64,000 bases of DNA. Origin: Chloroflexota bacterium. Lineage in GTDB: Bacteria > Chloroflexota > Anaerolineae > B4-G1 > DUEL01. The notes beneath the pieces were generated by a model, which worked only from the letters and a program-made list of their open reading frames with translations, was not told the DNA's origin and ran no database searches. The translations under genes were made by a program, and so were the position numbers. Location: NCBI GenBank assembly GCA_014874475.1, contig JADBJJ010000017.1:83577-147576 (forward strand), given 5' to 3'. This document shows positions 32,306 through 45,329 of this stretch, piece by piece; positions within the stretch are counted from its first letter, which is position 1; each line of letters opens with the position of its first letter.

Positions 32306-33397
32306 ATGAAAACCCTGTATATTCCTTCTCTCCAGAGTTTCTCTGGCAAAACCGCTGTCTGCCTGGCGCTGGGCCGACGGTTGCAGCAGGACGGGTACCG
32401 GGTGGGCTATTTCAAGCCCCTCTCCACCCAGGCCTGGGAGCCGATTCCCGGCCAGACGCCCGACGAGGATGCCGATTTCGTCCGGCAGGTGCTGGGGCTG
32501 GAGGAGACGACGGAGGCGTTGATCGGCCTCCGGCTGACCCCCTCCATCCTGCGAGATATCCTCTGCGGCTGTCTGGGACGGGACTTGCTGACGGAGGTGC
32601 GCGTGGCGTATGAACGGATCGCGGCGGGCCGGGACGTTGTGCTGGTAGAAGGGGGCGCCTCCCTGCGGGAAGGGGTCGGCATCGGGCTGGGGCCTGCCGA
32701 TGTCGCCGACGCGCTGGACGCGATGGTCCTGGCCGTCATCCCCTTCTACAACGAGATGAACCTGGTTGACGACTGCGCTGTGGCCCAACTGCGCCTGGGT
32801 GAGCGGCTCCTGGGCGTGTTGGTGAACAGCGTCCCTCAGGAGTCCTGGTCCTTCGTTCAGGACGTGGCCCGCCCGTGCCTGGAGGGGCGCGGCATCCGGC
32901 TGTTGGGGGTGGTCCCCCGGGAAGAGCGACTGCGGGCCATCAGCGTCGGTGAACTGGCCCAGGTCCTAGGCGCGGAATTCCTCGCCATGCCGGAGCGCCG
33001 CGACATCCTGATAGAGAATCTGGTGGTGGGCGCGATGGGCGTGGACCAGGCCCTGCCTCGCATCCGGCGCATTCCGGCCCCCAAAGCCGTCATCACCGGC
33101 GGCGACCGGGCCGACATCCAGTGGGCCGCGCTGGAGACGAGCGTCGCCTGCCTGGTCCTCACCGGTCACCTGCGCCCGCAGCCGGAGGTCCTCCGCCGGG
33201 CCGAAGAACTGGGCATCCCCATCCTCCTGGCTCGCCAGAACACTATGGAGACCGTGGAGGCCATAGAGCGGGTCTTCGGCAAGACCCGGCTGGCCCAACC
33301 GGAGAAACTGGCCCGCTTTGAGGCGCTCATGGCGGAGCACTTTGACTTCGCCCGGCTGTACCAGGTACTGGGGCTGGCCCCATCCGCGAGAGATTAA
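32306..33397 (+). CDS. BioD-like P-loop protein with DRTGG domain (phosphotransacetylase N-terminal-like)
   Basis: The 363-residue protein is built like the N-terminal part of long phosphotransacetylases but lacks the catalytic PTA domain. Residues 1 to about 215 form a BioD-type P-loop domain (LYIPSLQSFSGKTAVCLALGRRL, FKPLST, VLVEGGASLREG). Residues about 220-335 form a DRTGG domain (VGAMGVDQALPRI, KAVITGGDRADIQWAALE, LVLTGHLRPQPEVL, PILLARQNTMETVEAIE). Such proteins are thought to sense or regulate in acetate metabolism; no activity is proven. Position directly after the ADP-forming acetate-CoA ligase fits that. ATG 32306 follows GGAAAGGAG. Confidence 0.85.
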   Translation: MKTLYIPSLQSFSGKTAVCLALGRRLQQDGYRVGYFKPLSTQAWEPIPGQTPDEDADFVRQVLGLEETTEALIGLRLTPSILRDILCGCLGRDLLTEVRVAYERIAAGRDVVLVEGGASLREGVGIGLGPADVADALDAMVLAVIPFYNEMNLVDDCAVAQLRLGERLLGVLVNSVPQESWSFVQDVARPCLEGRGIRLLGVVPREERLRAISVGELAQVLGAEFLAMPERRDILIENLVVGAMGVDQALPRIRRIPAPKAVITGGDRADIQWAALETSVACLVLTGHLRPQPEVLRRAEELGIPILLARQNTMETVEAIERVFGKTRLAQPEKLARFEALMAEHFDFARLYQVLGLAPSARD

Positions 33398-33432
33398 CCG
33401 CGAGAACGACCTGCGACCTTTCTGGAGGAGGA

Positions 33433-34560
33433 ATGTCCAATTTCATTGACTTCTTCGCCCAGCGGGTGGATGCCGCGCTGGACCTCCTGCGCGGGCTGGT
33501 GGAGATGGAATCCCCCAGCACCGATAAGGTCGCCGTGGACCGGGTGGTCCGTTTCGTGGCCGACCGGGCCCGCGTGGCCGGCGCTGAGGTGACCATTATT
33601 CCCCAGGAGCGCTGGGGCGACCATCTGCTGGCCCGCTGGGGCGCAGGCGAGGGCGGGTTTCTCCTCCTCTGTCACCTGGATACTGTTTGGCCCACAGGGA
33701 CCCTGGCGGAGCGGCCCTGGCGGGTGGAGGGAGAGCGGGTCTTTGGTCCCGGCGTCTACGACGACAAGGCCAGCGCCGCCATCATCCTGACCGCACTGGA
33801 GGGGTTGCAGGCCATGAACCTCTCCCCCCGCTATCCGGTGACCGTCCTCTTTAACTCCGACGAGGAAGTAGGGAGCCCATCCTCCCGCCCGCTCATAGAG
33901 GCGGAGGCTGCCCGGGCGCGGGTGGTCTTCTGCGTGGAGCCTGCCCGACCAGACGGCGCGCTGAAGGTGTGGCGCAAGGGGACAGGCCGGTACACGGTCA
34001 CCGCGCTGGGGCGGGCCGCCCACGCCGGTGCTGACCACGAGAAAGGCATCAACGCGATAGAAGAACTGGCCCACCAGGTCCTGCGGTTGCAGAGGATGAC
34101 CGATTACGGGGCCGGCACCACGGTCAACGTGGGCCGGATAGAGGGCGGCACCCGCGCCAACGTCGTCCCCGATCAGGCGTCGGTCCGGGTGGACATACGG
34201 GTGAAGACAATGGCGGAGTGGGAGCGGATTTCGGCGGCCATCACTGCTCTCCAGCCCTTCCTGCCCGGCGCGCGGCTGATGGTGGAAGGCGGGATGAGCC
34301 GTCCACCGATGGAGGCCTCCCCTGTCACCCTGGAGCCCTTCCGGCGGGCGCAGGATATTGCCGCCGGTCTGGGCTTGACCCTCACCGCCGATGGCACCGG
34401 CGGCGCCTCGGACGCCAACTTCACCGCCGCGATGGGCATCCCCACCCTGGACGGCCTGGGCGCGCTGGGCGACGGCGCCCACAGCGTAGACGAGTACGTC
34501 CTGATCCCCAGCCTGGTCGAGCGGTCCGCATTACTGGCTGCCCTGCTGAGAGAGTGGTAG
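33433..34560 (+). CDS. M20-family metallopeptidase (carboxypeptidase G2-like)
   Basis: The 375-residue zinc exopeptidase has the two-domain M20 plan: LLLCHLDTVWPTG (metal His and catalytic Asp), GVYDDKASAAIIL (bridging Asp), NSDEEVGSPSSRPLIE (catalytic Glu pair), a dimerisation domain at about 180-290 with KGTGRYTVTALGRAAHAG, and the final metal His in GALGDGAHSVDEYVL. Carboxypeptidase G2-like members remove C-terminal glutamate or cleave amidated amino acids. ATG 33433 follows GGAGGAGG. It begins 35 bases after the DRTGG protein gene, so peptide or amino-acid breakdown may feed the neighbouring acetate-forming ligase (inference). Confidence 0.9.
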   Translation: MSNFIDFFAQRVDAALDLLRGLVEMESPSTDKVAVDRVVRFVADRARVAGAEVTIIPQERWGDHLLARWGAGEGGFLLLCHLDTVWPTGTLAERPWRVEGERVFGPGVYDDKASAAIILTALEGLQAMNLSPRYPVTVLFNSDEEVGSPSSRPLIEAEAARARVVFCVEPARPDGALKVWRKGTGRYTVTALGRAAHAGADHEKGINAIEELAHQVLRLQRMTDYGAGTTVNVGRIEGGTRANVVPDQASVRVDIRVKTMAEWERISAAITALQPFLPGARLMVEGGMSRPPMEASPVTLEPFRRAQDIAAGLGLTLTADGTGGASDANFTAAMGIPTLDGLGALGDGAHSVDEYVLIPSLVERSALLAALLREW

Positions 34561-34822
34561 TCCATACGAGCGCTGTAGGGTGGACGACCTGGGCTTTGTC
34601 CATTTACCTGTATCATCGTCTTGGTGAGATACTATTGTGAGATGGGTTCTGAAAAATTGGCGGAAGGGTAACGGTTCGTAGTGAGCCACGGTGCAGAGGG
34701 GCGTCAGGACGGCCCTTCGCTGCGCTCCGTGCCCTGCTACGGACGGGTTTTCGGACGACCTCTGAGAATCCCCGTTCGCCTGCGTTCATCTGCGTCCATT
34801 GCGCCCACGTCCATTGGAAACC

Positions 34823-36274
34823 GTGAAACCGGTCGTTTTCGGGGCTCTTCTGCTCCTGCTGGTGCTCCTGGTGGCGTGCGAGGCGCCACCGACTCCGCTC
34901 CCCGCGACCAGTCCCCCTCCGACTTCCGACCCCTTCCCGGCCCTTCTGGCCCTGGGGGATGCCCGCGCGGAGGACCGGGAACGGTCGGCGGCGGAGACGG
35001 CTTACCGTCAGGCCGCGGCCACCCGTCCCCAAGACCCTGTGCCGTACCTGCGCCTGGCCCGCCTCTACTGGGAGTGGAACCGCCCCGAGGAGGGGCTGGA
35101 CGCACTGGCTCAGGCGGAGGCGCGAGGGGCCGGCCCAGGGGAAGTAGCGGCCCTGCGGGCGGCCTTCCACGCCGCGCAGGGGGATTGGGAGCGGGCCGTG
35201 GCGGAAGGGGAGCAGGCCATGGCCCTGAAAGATGACCCGGATACGCTCCATCTCCTCGCGCGCGGGTATCTCCACCTGGAGCGAGAGGAGGCGGCGCGGG
35301 CCGCGTACCGAACCCTGGTCGGGCGCGACCCCGCTGACGCAGAGGCCCGGGAGCGGTTGGGGTTCCTGCTGGCTCTCACCGACCCTGCCGCTGCCCGGCC
35401 CTATCTCCAGGCTGCCGGTACTCCTTTCGCCGGTGAGGTGCTGGCCGCGCTGGAGGAAAAAGAAACGGCTGTCCGCCTGGCGCGGATGGGACAGGTCGCG
35501 CTGGCCCACGACGAGCCGGCTCTGGCCGTCTTGGCGTTGAAGCGGGCCACGGCCATCCTCCCGACCTTCGCCGATGCCCACGCCCTGCTGGGGCGCGCGC
35601 TGGACGGGGTGGGCCGTCCGGAAGCGGCCCGCACCCATCTGGAGACCGCCGCCCGCCTGGCGCCGGATTCGCCCTTAGCCCGCTCTCTGCTGGGCCTGCA
35701 CAACCTGAACCAGGGGGACCCCGCAGCCGCCCGCCCGCACCTGGAGGCCGCCTACGACCTGGACCCGCAGAACCCGGCTTTCGCCCTCTACCTGGCCCTC
35801 CTCTATGCTGACCTGGGGCAGTATGCGGTGGCTGACCTCTGGCTGGTGGAGGCGACCCGCCTGGCGCCGCAAGACCCCCATATCTGGGAAGCGGTCGCGC
35901 AGTTCTATCTGGACCGGTTCCCCGGGGATGCGCGCGGAGTAACTGCGGCCCGCGCACGGGTCCGCCTGACTCCCGATGAGGCTTCGGCTCACGCCTTGCT
36001 GGGCCGCGCGCTTCTCTTTGCGGGGGACTATGCCGGAGCCGAGGAGGCGCTGCGTCAGGCCCTGGAGTTGGCCCCTGGCCTGGCGGTGGTCCACTACGAC
36101 TTGGGGCGCCTCTATGCCCTGCAGGGCCAACAGGAATCGGCGCGCGCTGCGTTCTCCCGTGCCCTGGACCTCAATACCGACCCGCGCTTAAGGGAGGAGA
36201 TAGAGCGGATGGGGGAGAGGGAGGGGCGTGGGACGGGGAGCGCGCAGCCGGTTGCGGGACGGCCCTTTTGGTGA
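34823..36274 (+). CDS. TPR-repeat lipoprotein
   Basis: The 483-residue protein starts at a GTG with MKPVVFGALLLLLVLLVAC, a lipoprotein signal with a lipobox cysteine at residue 19, followed by a Pro/Thr-rich spacer. About ten degenerate 34-residue TPR units then fill residues 50-465, for example DPDTLHLLARGYLHLEREEAARAAYRTL, AHALLGRALDGVGRPEAARTHLETA and AVVHYDLGRLYALQGQQESARAAFSRAL. It should be an extracytoplasmic, membrane-anchored scaffold; partners are unknown. An in-frame TTG at 34799 would hide the signal peptide, so I prefer GTG 34823. The stop lies at the -10 of the next gene's promoter. The 260-base gap before the gene contains no other gene; it includes a TCTGCGTCC-type phrase (34770-34815). 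Confidence 0.85.
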   Translation: MKPVVFGALLLLLVLLVACEAPPTPLPATSPPPTSDPFPALLALGDARAEDRERSAAETAYRQAAATRPQDPVPYLRLARLYWEWNRPEEGLDALAQAEARGAGPGEVAALRAAFHAAQGDWERAVAEGEQAMALKDDPDTLHLLARGYLHLEREEAARAAYRTLVGRDPADAEARERLGFLLALTDPAAARPYLQAAGTPFAGEVLAALEEKETAVRLARMGQVALAHDEPALAVLALKRATAILPTFADAHALLGRALDGVGRPEAARTHLETAARLAPDSPLARSLLGLHNLNQGDPAAARPHLEAAYDLDPQNPAFALYLALLYADLGQYAVADLWLVEATRLAPQDPHIWEAVAQFYLDRFPGDARGVTAARARVRLTPDEASAHALLGRALLFAGDYAGAEEALRQALELAPGLAVVHYDLGRLYALQGQQESARAAFSRALDLNTDPRLREEIERMGEREGRGTGSAQPVAGRPFW

Positions 36275-36280
36275 TATACT
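36252..36280 (+). promoter_or_regulatory. promoter of the STAND-TPR gene
   Basis: TTGCGG (36252-36257), 17-base spacer, TATACT (36275-36280) with TGA in front of the -10. The -35 and spacer overlap the 3' end of the preceding gene. Confidence 0.65.
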
Positions 36281-36329
36281 TAACCCAAAGGTTTCCCAAT
36301 CCCCGCCAGGACCGCCTGGAGGTGCCGCG

Positions 36330-40364
<4,035 letters not shown>

Positions 40365-40382
40365 CATACCCTTGCAGGCACC

Positions 40383-41066
40383 GGTAGTCGCTACATTGAG
40401 CATTGATAAGGATTCCAGGTCAAAAATTCTCCCAACTCCATTGATGGTCGCTCAAACTCATAGCCATTGCTGGCGTCCTCTGCCAATACCGCTTTCCATG
40501 AGAGGACTCCAGCAACAACTCCCGTAAAGCAGGATGCGAACGAATCCCGTTGTGTTCAAACCGATAAACCGTTCCCGCAGCATCCCACGTCTGGGAACTC
40601 TTGGCAAACGCGTGCGTCTTGCGGGTCAGGCAGTTCAGACGATCCCCCCAAACGCCGTTCAAACGTTCAATGGGAACGATGGCGGGAAACTCTACTGCCA
40701 CCCCCGTTACGTGGCGGATCGTCACTTTGACCACCCTCCCCTTCCGACGACGTTGGACTACCCGGGTCAACCCTACCCCCGGAGTGGATACCAGCCGCGG
40801 ACGGCCTCGCTTCCTTTCTTGCTGTGGGCCGCGGTCCGTGCGAGCCACCTCCCGGCAATATACTTTTCGGCCATCGCTGGCCCATGGAACACCCCTCTGT
40901 CCGCAAGTTCGCTGACGGGTCTGCCAGACCCTTTCGGCAGCCATCTCGTCTTCGGAGGCGTCAAACCAGCAGGCAACCACGAAGCGGGTAGGAAGGATTA
41001 TCCGGAGAAGGTTTCCGTCCCGTTTTTCACATCCTGCTCTTATCATACCAAAAATCACTACAGTTA
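40383..41066. mobile_element. IS remnant between the two TPR genes
   Basis: The segment holds a minus-strand transposase-like gene and is inserted just after the sequence CCCTTGCAGGCACC that follows both TPR genes. Its ends show an imperfect inverted similarity (GTAGT...TGATAAG at about 40386-40413 against the complement of 41036-41062). No target duplication is visible. The bounds are approximate. Confidence 0.5.
40420..41058 (-). pseudogene. IS1-like transposase, N-terminally incomplete
   Basis: The 212-residue reading frame resembles transposases of a Chloroflexota IS group: ILPTRFVVACWFDASEDEMAAERVW, WASDGRKVYCREV (first part of the DDE core), then PIERLNGVWGDRLNCLTRKTHAFAKSSQTWDA and FEHNGIRSHPALREL, which resemble the C-terminal catalytic block. 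The usual N-terminal zinc/HTH part is missing, as the frame opens in the middle of the core, so it is probably inactive. It is transcribed opposite to the flanking TPR genes. Confidence 0.6.
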
Positions 41067-41111
41067 GAGGGGTTACCCGTTTATGAGATAAACTCTAATA
41101 ATGAGGTGAAT

Positions 41112-43796
41112 ATGGTACCAAGCAAAGTGGACTTACTGCAAGCAGAGCTTCTGCTCTTAGGGCCAGACGAGAAGCCGCAACGTGCCCGTATACTTACTGA
41201 CCTATGGCATACTCTTTCCGAACTGGGCCGGTGGGAAGAGGCGCTTGCGGCGGCCACAGAAGCCACCGACCTATATCGGGAACTGGCCCGCACCCGCCCC
41301 CGGGCTTTCCTCCCCGACCTGGCGATGAGCCTCACCAACCTGGGTCGTGCCTTTTCCGACCTGGGCCGGCGGGAGGAGGCACTAACAGCCACTGAAGAGG
41401 CGGTGGGCATCTACCAGCGACTGGCCCAGGCCAACCCCGAGGCCTTCCTCCCCAACCTGGCGATGAGCCTCCATAACCTGGGCACGATGCTTTCCGACCT
41501 GGGCTGGCGGGAGGAGGCGTTGGCGGCCACCGAAGAGGCGGTGAAGATTCGTCGCCAACTGGCCCAGGCCCACCCCCAGGCCTTCCTCCCCGACCTGGCG
41601 ATGAGTCTCTACAACCTGGGGCTGATGCTCTCCGACCTGGGCCGGCGGGAGGAGGCGTTGGCGGCCACCGAAGAGGCGGTGGGCATCTACCAGCGACTGG
41701 CTCAGGCCAACCCCGAGGCCTTCCTCCCCAACCTGGCGATGAGCCTCAACAACCTGGGCACGATGCTTTCCGCCCTGGGCCGGCGGGAGGAGGCGTTGGC
41801 GGCCACCGAAGAGGCGGTGGGCATCTACCGCCCACTGGCCCAGGTCGACCCCGAGGCCTTCCTCCCCGACCTGGCCGGGAGCCTCACCAACCTGGGTCGT
41901 GCCCTTTCCGACCTGGGCCGGCGGGAGGAGGCGTTGGCGGCCACCGAAGAGGCGGTGGGCATCTACCGCCCACTGGCTCAGGCCGACCCCGAGGCCTTCC
42001 TCCCCGACCTAGCCGCAAGCATTACCGATATGGGCAATGTGCTTTCTGCCCTGGGCCGGCGGGAGGAGGCACTAACGGCCACCGAAGAGGCGGTGGGCAT
42101 CTACCGGCAACTGGCCCAGGCCCACCCCCAGGCCCTCCTCCCCGACCTGGCGATGAGCCTCAACAACCTGGGCACGATGCTTTCCGACCTGGGCCGGCGG
42201 GAGGAGGCGCTAACAGCCACCGAAGAGGCAGTGGGCATCTACCAGCAACTGGCCCAGGCCTACCCCCAGGCCTTCCTTCCCGACCTGGCGATGAGCCTCC
42301 ACAACCTGGGTCTGATGCTTTCCGCCCTGGGCCGGCGGGAGGAGGCGGTGGCGGCCACCGAAGAGGCGGTGGGGATGTACCGCCCGCTGGCCCAGGCCCA
42401 CCCCGAGGCCTTCCTCCCCGACCTGGCCACCAGCCTCAATAACCTGGGGGCAATGCTTTCCACCCTGGGCCGGCGGGAGAAGGCGCTAGCGGCTATTGAA
42501 GAAGCGGTGAAGATTCGTCGCCAACTGGCCCAGGCTAACCCCCAGGCCTTTCTCATCGACCTGGCTGCCAGCCTCAACAACCTGGGCCGTGCCCTTGCCG
42601 ACCTGGGCCGGCGGGAGGAGGCGTTGGCGGCCACTGAAGAGGCGGTGGGTATCTACCAGCAACTGGCCCAGGCCTACCCCCAGGCCTTCCTCCCCATTCT
42701 GGCCACAAGCCTCGCCAACTTGGGCACGATGCTTTCCGCCGTGGGCCGGCGGGAGGAGGCGTTGGCGGCCACCGAAGAGGCGGTGGGCATCTACCGCCCA
42801 CTGGCTCAGGCCGACCCCGAGGCCTTCCTCCCCGACCTGGCCGGGATCCTCAACAATCTGGGGGCGATGCTTTCCGCCCTGGGCCGGCGGGAGGAGGCAT
42901 TGGCGGCCACCGAAGAGGCGGTGAAGATTCGTCGCCAACTGGCCCAGGCCCACCCCCAGGCCTTCCTCCCCGACCTGGCGATGAGCCTCACCAACCTGGG
43001 GCTGAGGCTCTCCGCTCTGGGCCGGTGGGAGAAGGCACTAACGGCCACCGAAGAGGCAGTGAAGATCCGTCGCCAACTGGCCCAGGCCGACCCCCAGGCC
43101 TTCCTCCCCGACCTGGCTACCAGCCTCAACAACCTGGGGCTGAGGCTCTCCGCCCTGGGCCGGTGGGAGGAGGCACTAACGGCTACCGAAGAGGCGGTGG
43201 GCATCTACCAGCGATTGGCCCAGGCCCACCCCCAGGCCTTCCTCCCCGACCTGGCCGGGAGCCTCAATAACCTGGGCCGTGCCCTTTCCGCCCTGGGCCG
43301 GTGGGAGGAGGCACTAACGGTTGCTGAAGAAGCGGTGGGGATGTACCGCCCGCTGGCCCAGGCCCACCCCGAGGCCTTTCTCCCCGACCTGGCCGGGAGC
43401 CTCAACAACCTGGGACTGATGCTTTCCGAACTGGGCCGACGGGAGGAGGCATTGGCGGCCACCGAAGAGGCGGCGGGCATCTACCGCCAACTGGCCCAGG
43501 CCCACCCCCAGGCCTTCCTCCCCGACCTGGCAATGAGCCTCCACAACCTGGGCCGTGCCCTTTCCGCCCTGGGCCGGCGGGAGGGGGCGCTGCGGGCGGC
43601 ACGGGCTTTTGGGGAGGGGCTGGAGGTTCTCCTCCCATTTCTGCGCACCTGGCCGCAGGCCTTCGCCCCGCTGGCGGATGCCCTGCTGGAGGGCTACCGG
43701 AGTGCCTGCCGGGCCACGGGTCAAAAGCCGGATGCCCGGCTGGTAGCGCAGGTGATGCAGGTGCTGGGATCGGCTGGAGAACCCGCCGCAGTTTAA
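41112..43796 (+). CDS. TPR protein with 18 repeats, paralogue of the STAND-TPR C-terminus
   Basis: The 894-residue protein consists of a short unique N-terminus (MVPSKVDLLQAELLLLGPDEKPQRARILTDL) and then 18 copies of the same 46-residue TPR found in the 36330-40364 gene, plus the same cap (REGALRAARAFGEGLEVLLPFLRTW...) ending GSAGEPAAV. The NTPase domain is absent. DNA identity between the two genes is very high across repeats and cap and extends about 20 bases past the stop, so one arose from the other by duplication or the two are exchanging sequence. ATG 41112 was chosen; GTG 41106 is in frame. It may be a competitor, adaptor or partner of the NTPase protein (inference). Confidence 0.8.
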   Translation: MVPSKVDLLQAELLLLGPDEKPQRARILTDLWHTLSELGRWEEALAAATEATDLYRELARTRPRAFLPDLAMSLTNLGRAFSDLGRREEALTATEEAVGIYQRLAQANPEAFLPNLAMSLHNLGTMLSDLGWREEALAATEEAVKIRRQLAQAHPQAFLPDLAMSLYNLGLMLSDLGRREEALAATEEAVGIYQRLAQANPEAFLPNLAMSLNNLGTMLSALGRREEALAATEEAVGIYRPLAQVDPEAFLPDLAGSLTNLGRALSDLGRREEALAATEEAVGIYRPLAQADPEAFLPDLAASITDMGNVLSALGRREEALTATEEAVGIYRQLAQAHPQALLPDLAMSLNNLGTMLSDLGRREEALTATEEAVGIYQQLAQAYPQAFLPDLAMSLHNLGLMLSALGRREEAVAATEEAVGMYRPLAQAHPEAFLPDLATSLNNLGAMLSTLGRREKALAAIEEAVKIRRQLAQANPQAFLIDLAASLNNLGRALADLGRREEALAATEEAVGIYQQLAQAYPQAFLPILATSLANLGTMLSAVGRREEALAATEEAVGIYRPLAQADPEAFLPDLAGILNNLGAMLSALGRREEALAATEEAVKIRRQLAQAHPQAFLPDLAMSLTNLGLRLSALGRWEKALTATEEAVKIRRQLAQADPQAFLPDLATSLNNLGLRLSALGRWEEALTATEEAVGIYQRLAQAHPQAFLPDLAGSLNNLGRALSALGRWEEALTVAEEAVGMYRPLAQAHPEAFLPDLAGSLNNLGLMLSELGRREEALAATEEAAGIYRQLAQAHPQAFLPDLAMSLHNLGRALSALGRREGALRAARAFGEGLEVLLPFLRTWPQAFAPLADALLEGYRSACRATGQKPDARLVAQVMQVLGSAGEPAAV

Positions 43797-43963
43797 CACC
43801 CTTGCAGGCACCATAAACCATAAAAAAGATAGGAACGCGGACGAGCGCGGAAAAACGCGGATAAGCGCCGAACATAAAAGAAATTAAACAAACATCCGCC
43901 TCCATCCGCGTTCATCCGCGTCCTGATTCGTGAACCGCATCCCCGCCGCCAAGGAGAGAAACG

Positions 43964-45271
43964 GTGAAAAAGACCCTCTTCTACCTCCGCTACTCTATGG
44001 GCAACTTTGCCAACACCATCGCCTACCAGGTCTTCGGCAACCGCATCCAGTTCTACTACGTGGACGTCCTGGGGCTGAGCGCCGGGATCGCCGGCATTAT
44101 CTGGACGGTCTACGGCCTCTGGAACGCCCTCAACGACCCGCTGATGGGCCAGATTTCGGACCGCACCCGCACCCGGATGGGCCGGCGCGTCCCCTATGTT
44201 CTCTTCGGGGCCATCCCCCTGGGCCTCTCGTTCTTCTTCCTCTGGACGCCGCCGGGCCACCCTCCAGCGCTCCTGGCCGCCTACTTCTTCCTCATCCTGT
44301 TCATCTTTGACACCCTCTACAGCCTCACCTTCATCGCCTACACATCCCTCTTCCCGGAAATCGCCGAGACGGTGCGGGAGCGGGTGAATCTCTCGGCGGC
44401 GCGAGAAGTACTGGGAGTCCTCGCCCTCCTGCTGGCTTTCATCCTGGCCCCCATCCTGGTGGACGCGGTCAGTTACGTCGGGATGGGCGCTATCATGGGC
44501 GCGCTTGTCGCCGTGGGTTATCTCGTCTCTATGATCGGCGTCCGGGAGCGGGGGATTGGGGTCAAGGATACGGTGAGCATCAGCCGGGCATTGCGCATCG
44601 TCCTCTCCAACCGCGCCTTCCGTTGGTTCCTGGGCACCAACATCTCCAAAGAGTACATCTGGCTGGTGCTGGCGGCCATGCTCCCCTTCTGGCGGAAATA
44701 CGCCCTCGGCATCACCGCCCCGGCGGAAATCTTCGGCGTGCGGATGGGGGTGGGGGACCAGGAAGCGCTCCTGTTGGGCCTGCCCATCCTGTTGACGGCT
44801 CCATCGCTCCTCCTGTGGCGGCCCATCATCCCCCGGCTGGGCTACCGCCGGGCCTGGATTCTGGCCAGTTTCACCTTCATCCCCGGCCTCCTGATTATGA
44901 CCTTCGCCAGGGATTTCTACACCGGCCTCCTGGGGACCATCCTGGCGTCTCCGGGGCTGGCCGGTTCTATGATTATGCCCTGGCCGGTCCTTTCCGAAAT
45001 CATTGACGACGACGCCGCCCGGCACGGCTACCGCCGGGAGGGCATCTTCTTCGGGATGAATACTGGCATCGTCCGGCTGGCCTTCTCCGCCCAGGGATTG
45101 GTCTTCGCCGCCGTGATGTCGGCCGCCGGATATGTGGCCGGAAGCGAGATACAGACCGCCAGCGCGATATGGGGCATCCGCTTCCTCATCGGCATCACCC
45201 CCATCATCGCCTGCCTCCTCATCGCCTACTGTATGTACCGATACCCGCTGGGACGCAACCGGGCCACCTGA
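43964..45271 (+). CDS. glycoside-pentoside-hexuronide (GPH) cation symporter family transporter
   Basis: The 435-residue protein has 12 predicted membrane helices. The GPH-family loop after helix 2, NDPLMGQISDRTRTRMGRRVPYVLFGAIP, is diagnostic (about residues 56-84), with further motifs LTFIAYTSLFPEIAETVRERVNLSAAREVLG and GSMIMPWPVLSEIIDDDAARHGYRREGIFFGM. Family members import melibiose, xylosides, glucuronides or related sugars with Na+ or H+; the substrate is not readable. The start is GTG 43964 after AAGGAG. The 167-base gap before it contains CATCCGCGTTCATCCGCGTCC-type text. It could feed the sugar kinases or galactokinase in this window. Confidence 0.88.
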   Translation: MKKTLFYLRYSMGNFANTIAYQVFGNRIQFYYVDVLGLSAGIAGIIWTVYGLWNALNDPLMGQISDRTRTRMGRRVPYVLFGAIPLGLSFFFLWTPPGHPPALLAAYFFLILFIFDTLYSLTFIAYTSLFPEIAETVRERVNLSAAREVLGVLALLLAFILAPILVDAVSYVGMGAIMGALVAVGYLVSMIGVRERGIGVKDTVSISRALRIVLSNRAFRWFLGTNISKEYIWLVLAAMLPFWRKYALGITAPAEIFGVRMGVGDQEALLLGLPILLTAPSLLLWRPIIPRLGYRRAWILASFTFIPGLLIMTFARDFYTGLLGTILASPGLAGSMIMPWPVLSEIIDDDAARHGYRREGIFFGMNTGIVRLAFSAQGLVFAAVMSAAGYVAGSEIQTASAIWGIRFLIGITPIIACLLIAYCMYRYPLGRNRAT

Positions 45272-45329
45272 CCCGGTGATAGTAGAGGCAACCCGCCAGG
45301 TTGCCCTGGCACTTCGTAAGGAGGAAACA

